From NCBI RefSeq assembly GCF_020873875.1, contig NZ_JAHWGU010000042.1, forward strand, positions 1 through 64,000: a stretch of DNA of 64,000 nt. Reading direction: 5' to 3'. Positions within the stretch are counted from its first letter, which is position 1. Every line of letters begins with the position of its first letter. Below, one piece after another: positions 51,523-62,328 of the stretch. The notes under the pieces are model-generated. The model was not told the origin of the DNA, did not search any database, and worked only from the letters and a program-made list of their open reading frames with translations. This DNA comes from Actinoplanes sp. DH11 (GTDB lineage: Bacteria; Actinomycetota; Actinomycetes; Mycobacteriales; Micromonosporaceae). A program made the position numbers and the translations under genes.

Positions 51523-52479
51523 ATGCGCGTGATCTCCCGCTTGCGGCCGGACGGTGTCGACGTGTTCGACGCCGCGATGGACCTGGTCCGGACCTTCCCG
51601 ACACCGCCGCCGGGAAGTTACAAAGATCCAGGGACGCAGGGGTACGCCGCCCCGGCCGCCCGCGATCGTCTGGCCTACGCCACCGAGGACGCCGTCGTGC
51701 TCATCGATCCGGACGGGCGCCCGCAGTGGCGTTTCGACCTCGGCGTGCGCGGGCCGGGCCGTGGCGTCGCGGCTGTCGATGTCGCGTTCTCCGCCGACGA
51801 CGCCCTGGTCTGGGTCTACGCGCCGGACGCCATGGCCGATCGGGGCGAGGACGTGTGGTTCGCCCTGGACGCCGCCACCGGCGAGGTCCGCGCCCGGCAC
51901 GTGCTGCCGACGGTGGGGCACGGCGGCAACCAGTGCGCACTCCCGGACGGGCGGATGCTGCTGGGGGTCGGCGAGGGCCAGGACGGCGTGCGGATCTACC
52001 TGGCCGGGCCGGGCACCCCGCAGGCGGGGCCGGGCACGTCGCAGGCCGGGCCGGGCACGTCGCTGCACGATTTCGGCTGGGACGACCGGGTGCTCATCGC
52101 GGCGTCGCCGGACGGGTCGCAGTTCATGACCGTCGGGCACGAACAGGAGGATCTGCTGATCCATGACCTTCCCGACGGGCGGACCCGGCTCCGGCTGACC
52201 GCGGCGGACTTCGGTTTCGCCGCCCGCGACGAGGTCTTCCTCGAGTGGAGCGGCGGCTACCTGGACGAGCACACCGTGATCGCGGTGCTGGCCGGCGTGG
52301 ACGACGAGGCGGAGTCGGCGGACGAGGAGGAGTGGTGGCGGCATTACCGGGTCGACGCCCGTACCGGTGAGGTGCTGGGCGAACTGCGGGTCACCACCAT
52401 CGATCAGTACGACCTGACGCCGCTGGGCGACGGCACCTACGTGATCACTGATACGGACGGAACGCCGCGCCGGATGTGA
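51523..52479 (+). CDS. Hypothetical beta-propeller-like protein
   Basis: This is a 318-residue protein. Repeated strand pairs with D.. and W/F signatures (DAVVLIDPDGRPQWRFDLGV, DVAFSADDALVWVYAPDA, DLLIHDLPDGRTRLRL) resemble a WD40/YVTN-type propeller without a signal peptide. A 21-bp repeat (52003-52065) codes AGPGTPQ/AGPGTSQ in a loop. Function unknown. Confidence 0.7.
   Translation: MRVISRLRPDGVDVFDAAMDLVRTFPTPPPGSYKDPGTQGYAAPAARDRLAYATEDAVVLIDPDGRPQWRFDLGVRGPGRGVAAVDVAFSADDALVWVYAPDAMADRGEDVWFALDAATGEVRARHVLPTVGHGGNQCALPDGRMLLGVGEGQDGVRIYLAGPGTPQAGPGTSQAGPGTSLHDFGWDDRVLIAASPDGSQFMTVGHEQEDLLIHDLPDGRTRLRLTAADFGFAARDEVFLEWSGGYLDEHTVIAVLAGVDDEAESADEEEWWRHYRVDARTGEVLGELRVTTIDQYDLTPLGDGTYVITDTDGTPRRM
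52003..52065 (+). repeat. 21-bp in-frame tandem repeat (3 copies)
   Basis: Units begin at 52003, 52024 and 52045 (GCCGGGCCGGGCACGTCGCAG-type) and encode AGPGTxQ three times in the propeller-like protein. Confidence 0.85.
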
Positions 52480-52513
52480 TCATGCGTTCGGTCGGCTAAA
52501 GTTGAGGAGCCCT

Positions 52514-52603
52514 GCCGAGAGGCGCTGCAACGGGTCACCAAACCCGCCACGCTCGGCCGGGTTAGATGACGCAAGGGCGCCTCCTGAGAGGGAGGAGCCC
52601 TCT
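52514..52603 (+). promoter_or_regulatory. SAH riboswitch with ribosome-site hairpin before ahcY
   Basis: GCCGAG (52514) pairs with CTCGGC (about 52551-52556), and AGGCGCT (52520) pairs with GGGCGCCT (about 52575-52582) as a pseudoknot. GCTGCAACGGG and AACCCGCC between them match the SAH-binding core. Right after, AGAGGG-AGGAG-CCCTCT (52587-52603) and TTTT form a hairpin whose loop is the ribosome-binding site. S-adenosylhomocysteine would turn the gene on. Confidence 0.85.
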
Positions 52604-52607
52604 TTTC

Positions 52608-54061
<1,454 letters not shown>

Positions 54062-54068
<7 letters not shown>

Positions 54069-54255
54069 TCCGCCAGGAATTCGCGTAACACCGCGTTGAC
54101 CCGATCGGGCCGCTCCATGTTCGGCATGTGAGCGGCCCCTTCGATCGGTACGACACGGCAGCCGGCGACGGACGCCGCGACCATCCGACCAGCACCGCCC
54201 GCCGCACCGACAGGCGGTCGAGCAGCGCGACCACGTCGTCGCACTGCCGGAAGGG
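54062..54255 (-). pseudogene. Alpha/beta hydrolase remnant with internal deletion
   Basis: On the minus strand CDDVVALLDRLSVRRAVLVG (about 54186-54245) is the pre-nucleophile part of an alpha/beta hydrolase, up to where GxSxG should appear. It is followed in another frame by CRVVPIEGAAHMPNMERPDR and LREFLADQ, the C-terminal His region. About 130-150 residues between them are missing. The remnant stop overlaps the end of ahcY by seven bases. Confidence 0.65.
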
Positions 54256-54309
54256 TGCCGGCGGCGTCGGTGACCGATCGTGCCCGACTTGTCGGCTTAT
54301 GCTGCGTTT

Positions 54310-54846
54310 ATGACTTTCCGTAACGTCATTGCCACCCTGAGCGCGGTCGTCATGTTCGCCGCCTGTGGAGCCCACCCCACCCAAGCCCACCCCGCCCAAG
54401 CCCGGCCGCTGAACCCGGACGCGGACTTCCTGATCGCCGCCCACCAGGGCAACCTCGCCCAGATCACGGTCGGCCGCCTCGCCAAGCGCAAGGGCACCAC
54501 CGAGCCGGTCCGCGCGTTCGGCCGCGAGTTCGCCGTCTACCACCGCCGGCTCGACACGGCGGTACGCGAGGCGGCCGCCCGCCTCCAGGTCGAACTGCCC
54601 GCCGAACCCAACTCCGAGCAGCGGACCCTGGTCGAGCAGTACCGGGCGGCCGACGGCGCCGACTTCGACACGCTTTTCCTCGGCAGCCAGCTGATCGCCC
54701 ACGAACGAGCGATCACTTTGACCCGGATCGTCCTGGACACCGGCAGCGAGCCGTCGGTCGAGAACCTCGCCACCGCCGCCTTGCCGGTCCTCCAGCACCA
54801 CCACCAGGCACTCACCGACGCACAGCGCAAGTTACCGCCACGTTAA
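54310..54846 (+). CDS. DUF4142-family lipoprotein
   Basis: The product has 178 residues from the ATG at 54310. A lipoprotein signal (VIATLSAVVMFAACG) places Cys at about residue 19. The helical DUF4142 domain follows (FLIAAHQGNLAQITVGRLAK, REFAVYHRRLDTAVREAAAR, HHHQALTDAQRKLP). It is anchored on the outer face of the membrane; function unknown. Confidence 0.85.
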   Translation: MTFRNVIATLSAVVMFAACGAHPTQAHPAQARPLNPDADFLIAAHQGNLAQITVGRLAKRKGTTEPVRAFGREFAVYHRRLDTAVREAAARLQVELPAEPNSEQRTLVEQYRAADGADFDTLFLGSQLIAHERAITLTRIVLDTGSEPSVENLATAALPVLQHHHQALTDAQRKLPPR

Positions 54847-54895
54847 ACGCCGACCTCGTCGAATCCCGCCGCGTCCCAGCAGCGACAATGATCGA

Positions 54896-56548
54896 ATGAA
54901 TCTCGAGGAGATCCTGCTTTTCGGCCTGGGTGCTGTCGCGGTGATCATCGCGGTGCGCTGGGTCACCGAGAAGACCGGCCTCCCCGCGGCGGTCTTGCTC
55001 ACCCTGATCGGCATTGTCTACGCCTACCTGCCGGGTCCCAACCTCGAACTGGAACCCGAACTCGTCCTGACGTTCATCCTGCCGCCGTTGCTCTACAACG
55101 CCGCGCTCGATTCATCACTGCTCGACATCCGCCGCAACATGCGGACGGTGATCAGCCTCTCGGTGGTGCTGGTGCTGGTCACCGCGCTCCTGATCGGCCT
55201 CGGCTTCTCGCTCTGGGTGGCCGGGGCCACCCTCGCCGCGGGTGTCGCCCTGGGCGCGGCGGTCGCACCGCCCGACCCGGTCGCGGCTCTCGCGGTCGGC
55301 CGCAAGGCCGGGCTGCCGGGCAAGCTGGTCACGCTGATCTCCGGTGAGGGTCTGCTCAACGACGCGACAGCGCTGACCATCCTGACCGTCGCGGTCGCCG
55401 CCCACGCGGACGGCAACTTCGCGTTCGACAACGCGGTGGGCCAGTTCGTCATCTCCGCGGTCGGTGGTGTGCTGGTCGGTGTCGCAGTCGCGTACGCCGT
55501 CCGGGGTCTCAAGGCCCTGCGCTCCGACCCGCTCAATGCGAACGCGCTCTCGCTCATCACGCCGCTCGCGGCGTATCTGATCTGTGAGAACGATTTCGTC
55601 CACCACTACGTGGTGATCTCCGGCGTGCTCGCCGTGGTCGTCGCTGGCCTGATCGTCGGCCACGACACCCCGCGCTACACGACCGGTGCGAGCCGCCTGC
55701 AGACCAGCGCCGTCTGGCGCCTGATCGACTTCTTGCTGGAAGGCGTCGTCTTCCTGCTGATCGGCCAGCAGGTGCCGAAGGTGATCGACGGCCTCGCCCA
55801 GTACGAGACCAGCACGATCATCATCGCGCTGACGATCACGCTCGGCGTGGTCCTGCTGCTGCGCCCGCTCTGGCTCGTGATCACCCAGTGGCTGCCGCGC
55901 TCGCTGCACACCAGGCTGGGTGGCCAGGTCGACGAGGACGACACCACGAACCGCGAGGTCCCGCTCACCGGCAAGGAGATCACGGTCCTGAGCTGGGCCG
56001 GCACCCGCGGCGTGATCACCCTCGCGGCGATCTTCACGCTGCCCGCCGGCTTCCCCGACCGCGAGTTGCTGCACTTCTGCGCCATCGCGGTCGTGCTGGT
56101 CACCCTGGTCGGCCAGGGCCTCACCTTCGCGCCACTGGTACGCCGGCTCGGCCTGCGCGCCAACCAGACCGACAAGGCCCGGCTGCGCAACGAGGCCCGC
56201 TCGGCCGCCGTGCGGGCCGCCCTCGACCGGCTCGACGACATCCAGGAACAGCAGCACGACAACGTCGAGGACGAGGCGATCGAGACCATGCGCCGGCAGC
56301 TCCAGGTCCGGCTCGACCGGTACCGCCGCCGCCTCGACCTGCTCGAACAGTCCGAGTCGAGCGACCTGCCGACCTCACCGCAGTACGAGGCCGCGCTCAT
56401 GGTCCGGCAGGCCGTCATCGACGCCGAGCGCGAGGAGCTGCTGCGCTGGCGGGACGCCGGGCGTCTCAGCGACGACAGTTTGCGGGTCCTGAACCGCGAA
56501 CTCGACCATGAGGAACTGATCCTGCCGAAACGCAACTCAGCCCACTGA
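54896..56548 (+). CDS. CPA1-family Na+/H+ antiporter
   Basis: This is a 550-residue protein with about 12 membrane helices in residues 1-400. The CPA1 motif appears as LGAAVAPPDPVAALAVGRKA and LISGEGLLNDATALTI. The last about 150 residues are a cytoplasmic, charged helical tail (DRLDDIQEQQHDNVEDEAIE). It exchanges sodium or potassium for protons for pH and ion balance. A strong terminator hairpin follows. Confidence 0.93.
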   Translation: MNLEEILLFGLGAVAVIIAVRWVTEKTGLPAAVLLTLIGIVYAYLPGPNLELEPELVLTFILPPLLYNAALDSSLLDIRRNMRTVISLSVVLVLVTALLIGLGFSLWVAGATLAAGVALGAAVAPPDPVAALAVGRKAGLPGKLVTLISGEGLLNDATALTILTVAVAAHADGNFAFDNAVGQFVISAVGGVLVGVAVAYAVRGLKALRSDPLNANALSLITPLAAYLICENDFVHHYVVISGVLAVVVAGLIVGHDTPRYTTGASRLQTSAVWRLIDFLLEGVVFLLIGQQVPKVIDGLAQYETSTIIIALTITLGVVLLLRPLWLVITQWLPRSLHTRLGGQVDEDDTTNREVPLTGKEITVLSWAGTRGVITLAAIFTLPAGFPDRELLHFCAIAVVLVTLVGQGLTFAPLVRRLGLRANQTDKARLRNEARSAAVRAALDRLDDIQEQQHDNVEDEAIETMRRQLQVRLDRYRRRLDLLEQSESSDLPTSPQYEAALMVRQAVIDAEREELLRWRDAGRLSDDSLRVLNRELDHEELILPKRNSAH

Positions 56549-56554
56549 CCCCAC

Positions 56555-56583
56555 CGGGCCGGCCCGATCATCGGGCCGGCCCG
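56555..56583. terminator. Bidirectional GC-rich terminator hairpin
   Basis: A perfect 14-bp inverted repeat (CGGGCCGGCCCGAT around a single C) lies 7 bases after the antiporter stop and ahead of a convergent gene ending at 56678. It probably terminates both. Confidence 0.8.
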
Positions 56584-56594
56584 TCGCTTTCCGG

Positions 56595-56660
56595 CCCTTC
56601 GCTGGCTGGCCCTTCGCCGGCTGGCCCTTCGCCGGCTGGCCCTTCGCCGGCTGGCCCTTC
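56595..56660. repeat. 15-bp tandem repeat (four copies plus partial)
   Basis: Units of GGCCCTTCGCCGGCT run from 56595, one with a single change, between the terminator and the end of the solute-binding-protein gene. Non-coding here, but the unit length is again a multiple of three. Confidence 0.88.
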
Positions 56661-56677
56661 ACTTTGCAAGCGCGAGA

Positions 56678-57586
56678 TCAAACGGTCGTCGACTTCCCGT
56701 TCACGGTGGCGGTGAGCACCGCGCTCGACGTGAGCCCCCAGCGCGCCAGCAACTCGCCGTAGATCCCGGAGTCGATCAGTCGCTGCAGGGCCTCCCGCAG
56801 GCAGTACCTCAACTCCGTGTCGTGCTTGGCGACGGCGATGCCGAACAGGCCGGGCTCGTACTGAACCTCCGACGCCAGCTCGTAGAACGCGCTGGTCCGC
56901 GGCTCGCTCACCAGGTAGGCCGCGGGCGGGTGGTCGACCGGCACCGCGTCCACCCGGCCGGTGCGCAGCAGCACCAGCGCGTCCGCGTTCGTCGGCTCGC
57001 TGTCGATCACCATCCGGCGGTCGCCGCACCGGGTCTGCAGGCGCTGAAGCATCTCCTCCTGCAGGGTGCCCTTCTCGGTGCCGACGGTCCGGCCGCACAG
57101 GGTCTCGAACGTGGTGATCCGCTGCGGGTTGCCGCGCTGCACCACGATCGACGTCCCGGCGTTGAGGTAGTTGACGAAGTCCGCCTCGGCCTGCCGGTCC
57201 GGTGTGTCGGTCATCGAGGAGAGCACGCCGTCGAACTCGCCGGCGTTCACCTCGTCCAGGGCGCTGCCGAAACTGCCGGCCACCATCTCGGCGCGGATGC
57301 CGAGCACCTCACCCAGCGCGGTGGCCAGGTCGGGAGAGAAACCGATGATGGTACGGCCGTCGGCCGCGAAGTACTCCATCGGCGCGTAACTGGGATCGGT
57401 CACCAGCCGGATCGAGCCGCGGGCCTGGATCGCCTGCGGCAGCCGGTCGTGCAACGTCTGGTCGACGGTCACGCCGCCGGTGATGTCGAGCCCTTCGGCC
57501 ACGGCCGCCGGCTCGCTCTTGGCACACCCGCCCGCAGCCAGCAGGAGCGCGGAACTTGTCGCGGCGATGAACCGGCGGATCCTCAT
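56678..57586 (-). CDS. Solute-binding protein family 3 (amino-acid-type) lipoprotein
   Basis: This is a 302-residue protein. The signal ends in LLLAAGGCAKSEP with lipid-anchored Cys21. The SBP_bac_3 fold is seen in IRLVTDPSYAPMEYFAADGR, IIGFSPDLATALGEVLG and FDGVLSSMTDTPDRQAEADF. Its ATG overlaps the stop of the GGDEF/EAL gene. No permease or ATPase lies beside it, so it may be a ligand sensor for that regulator. Confidence 0.9.
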   Translation of the reverse strand: MRIRRFIAATSSALLLAAGGCAKSEPAAVAEGLDITGGVTVDQTLHDRLPQAIQARGSIRLVTDPSYAPMEYFAADGRTIIGFSPDLATALGEVLGIRAEMVAGSFGSALDEVNAGEFDGVLSSMTDTPDRQAEADFVNYLNAGTSIVVQRGNPQRITTFETLCGRTVGTEKGTLQEEMLQRLQTRCGDRRMVIDSEPTNADALVLLRTGRVDAVPVDHPPAAYLVSEPRTSAFYELASEVQYEPGLFGIAVAKHDTELRYCLREALQRLIDSGIYGELLARWGLTSSAVLTATVNGKSTTV

Positions 57587-59556
57587 CGGTTTGCCCCTTC
57601 GGGTTCGGCGTGTGCGGTGACGGAGATCTGCGGCCAGGGAACCGGCCGGCCGAAGAGGTAGCCCTGGGCCTCGTCGCAGCCGGCCTCGGCGAGCCAGCGG
57701 CGGACCTCGGCGGTCTCGACGCCCTCGGCCGTGGCCCGGCTGCCGAGACCGTGCGCCAGCTCGATGACCGAGCGGACGATCGCCTGGCTCTGCGAGTCAC
57801 GGGCCACGTCGGCGACGAACGCCCGATCGATCTTGATTTCGGTGATCGGCAGGCCACGCAGGTGCGAGAGGCTGGTGTACCCGGTGCCGAAGTCGTCCAC
57901 CGAGATGCCGATGCCACCACCGCCCAGCTCGGCGACGGCGCGGGCCACCTCGTCGGTGTCGGCGGCCAGCGCGGTCTCGGTGACCTCCAGGATCAGCCGG
58001 TCCGGCGCGGTGCCGGTCTCCGCGAGCAGGTCCGTCACGAGCCGCGGGAAACCGGGCACCTCGAGGTTGCGGGCCGAGACGTTCACCGAGAGCGTCCACT
58101 CCTGCCCGGTCGCGGTCCAGCCGACCTGGTCGGTGAGCGCCCGGCGCAGCACCCATTCGGTGAGCGGCACGATCAGCCCGGAGTGCTCGGCGGCCGGCAG
58201 GAACTCGCCGGGCGGGAGCAGCCCGCGCTGCGGGTGCTGCCAGCGGACCAGCGCCTCCACCCCGCACACCTCGCCGCCGGGCAGCGTGACCTTCGGCTGG
58301 TAGTGCAGGACCAGTTCGTCGCGTTCCAGCGCGTGCCGCAGCTCGGCCTGCACGACCAGCCACTGGTGCGGGTGCGCGGCGTCGCTGCCGGAGTGGACCA
58401 CGATGTCGGAGGCGCCGCGCTTGCCCTGGTACATCGCGAAGTCGGCGCGTTGCTTGAGCTCCTGCACGTCGGTGCCGTGCTCCGGGTAGACCGCCACACC
58501 GAACGCCGCCTCGATGCTCAGCGGCACACCCTCCAGGACGAGTTCGTCGGAGACGCGGTCGCGCACCTCGCGCAGCAGCGCCACCGCCTCGGTCGCGGTC
58601 CGGCCCGGCAGCAGCATGGCGAACTCGTCGCCGCCGATGCGGGCGAGCACGTCGGCCGGCCCGATCGCCGCGCTCATCCGCTGGGCCACCGTCCGCAGCA
58701 ACTCGTCGCCGGCGTGGTGGCCGAGGGTGTCGTTGACCTCCTTGAACCGGTTGAGGTCGACGAGCACCACCGCACCGGTGCCACCGTCCCGGACGGCGGC
58801 CGCGAGGACCTGCTCGGTCCGGGCCCGGAACGCCGCCCGGTTCGGCAGGCCGGTCAGCGCGTCGTGCGTGGCCTGGTACTCCTGGCGGGCCGCGTACCGG
58901 CTCAGCGACCGGGTGGTCCACCAGGCCAGCATGGCCAGGACCAGGTAGAGCGCGGCCAGGCCGCCACCGATGCGCCACCAGGTGCGGCTCACCTGGCTGT
59001 GGAACCGATCGGCGATCGTGGCGTACGGCAGATACAGCTCGAGCACCCCGACGGACTGACCGGACGCGTTCGCCACCAGCGGCTGCAGCACCCGGATCAC
59101 CTCGGTGCCGATCACCTCGGCCCGGGACTCGCCGGCCGTGGCGGCCTGGAAGTCCGGGTCGGCGACCGGCACCCCGCCGGTGGTCGAGCCGTCGTCGGAG
59201 AAGAGCACCCGCCCGGTGAAACTGCGCACCCGCAGACGCAGCACCGAGCCCCGGAAGATCGCTTGTTCGGTGGCCTCCCGCATGCTCGTGGCCTGTTCCG
59301 CCGTGAGCCCGTCGGCGAGTCCGGCGCTGCCGATGTAGCCCTCGTTGCTCAGCGCCGGCGCGACAGCCATCTCGGCGATCACCGCGGCCTGGGCGAGCCC
59401 CTGCGCCCGCCCCTGCTCGGCGGCGTCCTCGCGGTAGCTGTGCAGGGTCAGCGCGCCGAGGGCCACCACGGGCACCAGACTGGCCGCCGCGTACGTCGCG
59501 AACAGCCGGGAGCCGTTGCGGACGTGCGGGCGCCGGTGTGCTCGGCGGAACCTCAT
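57583..59556 (-). CDS. Membrane-bound GGDEF-EAL cyclic-di-GMP enzyme
   Basis: This is a 657-residue protein. Two membrane helices (LFATYAAASLVPVVALGALT and RIGGGLAALYLVLAMLAWWT) bracket an extracytoplasmic sensor domain. The GGDEF domain has ARIGGDEFAMLL (about 306) and the EAL domain has GVEALVRWQHP (about 430), DDFGTGYTSLSHL and KIDRAFV. Both active-site motifs are intact, so it may make and break cyclic di-GMP. It is coupled to a solute-binding lipoprotein that could feed its sensor. Confidence 0.93.
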   Translation of the reverse strand: MRFRRAHRRPHVRNGSRLFATYAAASLVPVVALGALTLHSYREDAAEQGRAQGLAQAAVIAEMAVAPALSNEGYIGSAGLADGLTAEQATSMREATEQAIFRGSVLRLRVRSFTGRVLFSDDGSTTGGVPVADPDFQAATAGESRAEVIGTEVIRVLQPLVANASGQSVGVLELYLPYATIADRFHSQVSRTWWRIGGGLAALYLVLAMLAWWTTRSLSRYAARQEYQATHDALTGLPNRAAFRARTEQVLAAAVRDGGTGAVVLVDLNRFKEVNDTLGHHAGDELLRTVAQRMSAAIGPADVLARIGGDEFAMLLPGRTATEAVALLREVRDRVSDELVLEGVPLSIEAAFGVAVYPEHGTDVQELKQRADFAMYQGKRGASDIVVHSGSDAAHPHQWLVVQAELRHALERDELVLHYQPKVTLPGGEVCGVEALVRWQHPQRGLLPPGEFLPAAEHSGLIVPLTEWVLRRALTDQVGWTATGQEWTLSVNVSARNLEVPGFPRLVTDLLAETGTAPDRLILEVTETALAADTDEVARAVAELGGGGIGISVDDFGTGYTSLSHLRGLPITEIKIDRAFVADVARDSQSQAIVRSVIELAHGLGSRATAEGVETAEVRRWLAEAGCDEAQGYLFGRPVPWPQISVTAHAEPEGANR

Positions 59557-59599
59557 GCGCCCCTCATCGTCGGAGCACGCGGGCCCCTGAGGGAAATCC

Positions 59600-60478
59600 T
59601 CAGCCGGCCAGCGCGGGAGCCAGCACGTCGGTGGTCCAGGAGGCCAGTGTGGTCGGTGTGGTGGTCACCGCGGTCCGGGCCTGTTCCGGCGTGAACCCGT
59701 CCCGCTGCCCGGCGATCATCCCGACCAGGCCGTCCACCGCCGGCGCGGAGAGTCCGGCCTGCGCGAGCCCGGCCCGCATGACGTCGTCGCCGATCACGTC
59801 GAGTTCCACCTCGCGCCCGATCGCGGCGCCGACGATCGCGGTGACCTGCGCCCAGGTCAGGTCGGCCGGCCCGTGCACGGCCTGCACGACCGTGCCGGAC
59901 CAGCCACCGGCGAGCAGCCGGGCGGCCGCGACGTCGCCGACGTCGCGCGGGTCGACCCAGGACATCGCCCGGTCCGCCGGCATCGTGGTGGAGAGCCGGC
60001 CGTTGCGCAGCTCGTCGAGGTTGCCGAGGAGGTTGGTGAAGTAGTAGCCGTTGCGCAGGATCGCCAGGTCCACCCCGGTGGCGGCGAACTCCTCCTCGGC
60101 CCGGGCCAGCCCGTCGATCAGGCCGGCGCCGGTACGGCGTTCCGCTCCGACACTGCTGATCAGCACGACGCGCCGTACGCCCCGGGTCTTGACCGCCGCG
60201 GCACCCGCCGCCGCCATCGCACCCATCTCGGCCAGGGGATCCTCGGCCGTGAAATTCTCCGGGGTGATCCAGAGCAGCGCGTCGAGCCCGTCCGTCGCGG
60301 TCTCGACGAAGTCCGGGTCGAGCAGGTCGCCGCGCGCGACGTCGACGAGCCCGGCGAGACCGGGGTCGAGCCGCCCGGGGTCGCGGACCAGGACCCGCGG
60401 CCGTTCCCCGGCCTGGATCAGCAGGCGGACCGCTCGCGAACCGACGTTTCCGGTGGCACCCGTGATTCCTATCGTCAT
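59600..60478 (-). CDS. NmrA-like NAD(P)-binding protein
   Basis: This is a 292-residue atypical short-chain dehydrogenase. The nucleotide loop is IGITGATGNVGSRAVRLLIQ and the substrate side includes LRNGYYFTNLLGNLDEL and WVDPRDVGDVAAARLL. The family includes redox sensors and quinone reductases (QOR2-like). Role unknown. It lies between the GGDEF gene and the sugar transporter. Confidence 0.87.
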   Translation of the reverse strand: MTIGITGATGNVGSRAVRLLIQAGERPRVLVRDPGRLDPGLAGLVDVARGDLLDPDFVETATDGLDALLWITPENFTAEDPLAEMGAMAAAGAAAVKTRGVRRVVLISSVGAERRTGAGLIDGLARAEEEFAATGVDLAILRNGYYFTNLLGNLDELRNGRLSTTMPADRAMSWVDPRDVGDVAAARLLAGGWSGTVVQAVHGPADLTWAQVTAIVGAAIGREVELDVIGDDVMRAGLAQAGLSAPAVDGLVGMIAGQRDGFTPEQARTAVTTTPTTLASWTTDVLAPALAG

Positions 60479-60487
60479 ACCTCCGGT

Positions 60488-61315
60488 CTACTCCTCCGGA
60501 GGCTCCGCCGCATCCGTCGTGCCCGCCGGGGGCGCTGCCGCACCCGCCATCTCCTCCGGGGGCTCCGCCGCACCCGTCATGATGGCTACCGCCTGCGACA
60601 TGCTGTACGCCTTCGGATCGATCACCGCGACGCGCCGGCCCAGCCGCTGGATGTGGATCCGGTCCGCCACCTCGAAGACGTGCGGCATGTTGTGACTGAT
60701 AAGGATCACCGGCAGCCCGCGGTCGCGCACGTCGCGGATCAGTTGCAGCACCCGGTTGCCCTCCTTGACGCCGAGCGCCGCCGTGGGCTCGTCGAGGATC
60801 ACCACCTTGCTGCCGAACGCGGCCGACCGGGCCACCGCGACCGCCTGCCGCTGGCCGCCGGAGAGCGACTCGACCGCCTGGCCGATGTTCTGCAGGGTGC
60901 CGACGCCCAGGTCGCTCATGTGCCGCTTGGCTTCCGCCCGCATCCCGCGGCGGTCCAGCATCCGGAAGATCGATCCCAGCGGGCCCGGCCGGCGCTGCTC
61001 CCGGCCGAGGAACAGGTTGTCCGCGATGTCCAGCCCGGGGGCGACCGCCAGGGTCTGGTAGACGGTTTCGATGCCGGCGGACCGGGCCTCCATCGGATTG
61101 CGGAACTGAATCGGCCGGCCGTCCAGCAGGATCTCGCCGGCGTCCGGGACCAGCGCGCCGGACAGCGCCTTGATCAGGCTGGACTTGCCGGCGCCGTTGT
61201 CGCCGATCACGGCGAGGATCTCCCCGGGGAGCAGCTCGAGGTCGCTGCCGTCGATCGCGACGACCCGGCCGTACCGCTTGGTCAGGCCCTTCGCTTCCAG
61301 AACGGGAGTCGTCAC
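60488..61315 (-). CDS. Sugar ABC transporter ATP-binding protein (FrcA-like)
   Basis: The product has 275 residues from the GTG at 61315, overlapping the permease stop (GTGA). Walker A is IGDNGAGKSSLIKALSG, the signature is ESLSGGQRQAVAVARS and Walker B is KVVILDEPTAALG. It is the single-domain type of the CUT2 sugar importers, unlike the duplicated RbsA. The C-terminus has a short repeat (AAEPPEE twice) from repeated DNA. Confidence 0.92.
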   Translation of the reverse strand: MTTPVLEAKGLTKRYGRVVAIDGSDLELLPGEILAVIGDNGAGKSSLIKALSGALVPDAGEILLDGRPIQFRNPMEARSAGIETVYQTLAVAPGLDIADNLFLGREQRRPGPLGSIFRMLDRRGMRAEAKRHMSDLGVGTLQNIGQAVESLSGGQRQAVAVARSAAFGSKVVILDEPTAALGVKEGNRVLQLIRDVRDRGLPVILISHNMPHVFEVADRIHIQRLGRRVAVIDPKAYSMSQAVAIMTGAAEPPEEMAGAAAPPAGTTDAAEPPEE

Positions 61316-62325
61316 GTTTTCACCTTCCTGATCCACTGGTCGAGGGAGACGGCGATCAGCACGAGCAGCCCGATCGCGAAGCCCTGCCACACCACCTCGA
61401 CACCAGCCAGTTGCAGGCCGTTGCGGAAGACGCCGACGATCAGGGCTCCGATCAAGGTGCCGATCACGCCGCCGCGGCCGCCGAAGAGGCTGGTGCCGCC
61501 GAGCACCACGGCGGTGATCGAGTCCAGGTTGTACTCGGTGCCGACGTTCGGGCTGGCCGAGGCGAGCCGTCCGATCAGGATCCAGCCGGCGACCGCGTAG
61601 AGCAGGCCCGCCGTCGCGTAGACCGAGAACAGCACCCGGCCGGTCCGGATACCCGCCAGCCGGGCCGCCTCGACGTCGTCACCGGTGGCGTAGATGTGCT
61701 TGCCCCAGGCGGTCCAGGTCAGCGCGTACGCGAAGAAGCCGAAGAGCAGCAGCATGATGATCGAGCCGTAGCTGAGCCGGAAGTCACCGATCGGGATCGA
61801 GTCGCCGGTCCAGGTCATCAGGCCCGGCATGTCCGAGCCGCGTACCGTCTCGCTGTTGCTGACCACCGAGTTGAGCGAGAAGAAGATGGTCAGCGTGCCG
61901 AGCGTGACGATGAACGGTGGCAGTTTGATCCGGGTGACGAGCACCCCGTTGAGCGCGCCCATCGCGGTGCCGCAGACCAGGCCGATCAGCAGCGCGATCG
62001 GCCCGGGCAGCCCCGCGTCGGTGCAGAAGAGCGCCATCAGGATCGACGAGAAGACCGCTATCGCACCGGCGGAGAGGTCGATGCCGGCGGTCAGGATGAT
62101 CAGGGTCTGCCCGAGGGCCAGCGTCGCGATCACGGTGACTTGCAGCAGCACCAGGGACAGGTTCGCCGCGGAGAAGAACCGGCCGTTGACGATCGAGAAC
62201 GCGACGATCGCCACGATCAGGACGGCGAGTGGGCCGAGGACCGGATTGCCGTGCAGGAGGTGCTGCAGGCGCAGGCCGGCCGAGTCGTGCTTCCGGGTCT
62301 CGAAGTCTGCGGTGGTGGTCGCCAT
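61312..62325 (-). CDS. Sugar ABC transporter permease (FrcC/RbsC-like)
   Basis: This is a 337-residue protein with about eight to ten membrane helices. The family motif GQTLIILTAGIDLSAGAIAV and the cytoplasmic AARLAGIRTGRVLF loop identify a CUT2 permease. It imports a monosaccharide, with fructose or ribose type most likely. The gene lies three bases after the binding-protein gene. Confidence 0.93.
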   Translation of the reverse strand: MATTTADFETRKHDSAGLRLQHLLHGNPVLGPLAVLIVAIVAFSIVNGRFFSAANLSLVLLQVTVIATLALGQTLIILTAGIDLSAGAIAVFSSILMALFCTDAGLPGPIALLIGLVCGTAMGALNGVLVTRIKLPPFIVTLGTLTIFFSLNSVVSNSETVRGSDMPGLMTWTGDSIPIGDFRLSYGSIIMLLLFGFFAYALTWTAWGKHIYATGDDVEAARLAGIRTGRVLFSVYATAGLLYAVAGWILIGRLASASPNVGTEYNLDSITAVVLGGTSLFGGRGGVIGTLIGALIVGVFRNGLQLAGVEVVWQGFAIGLLVLIAVSLDQWIRKVKT

Positions 62326-62328
62326 TGG

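Noticed and set aside
56555..56583. Regulatory palindrome (operator)
   Set aside because: It lies between convergent gene ends, not before a start, so a bidirectional terminator is the simpler reading.
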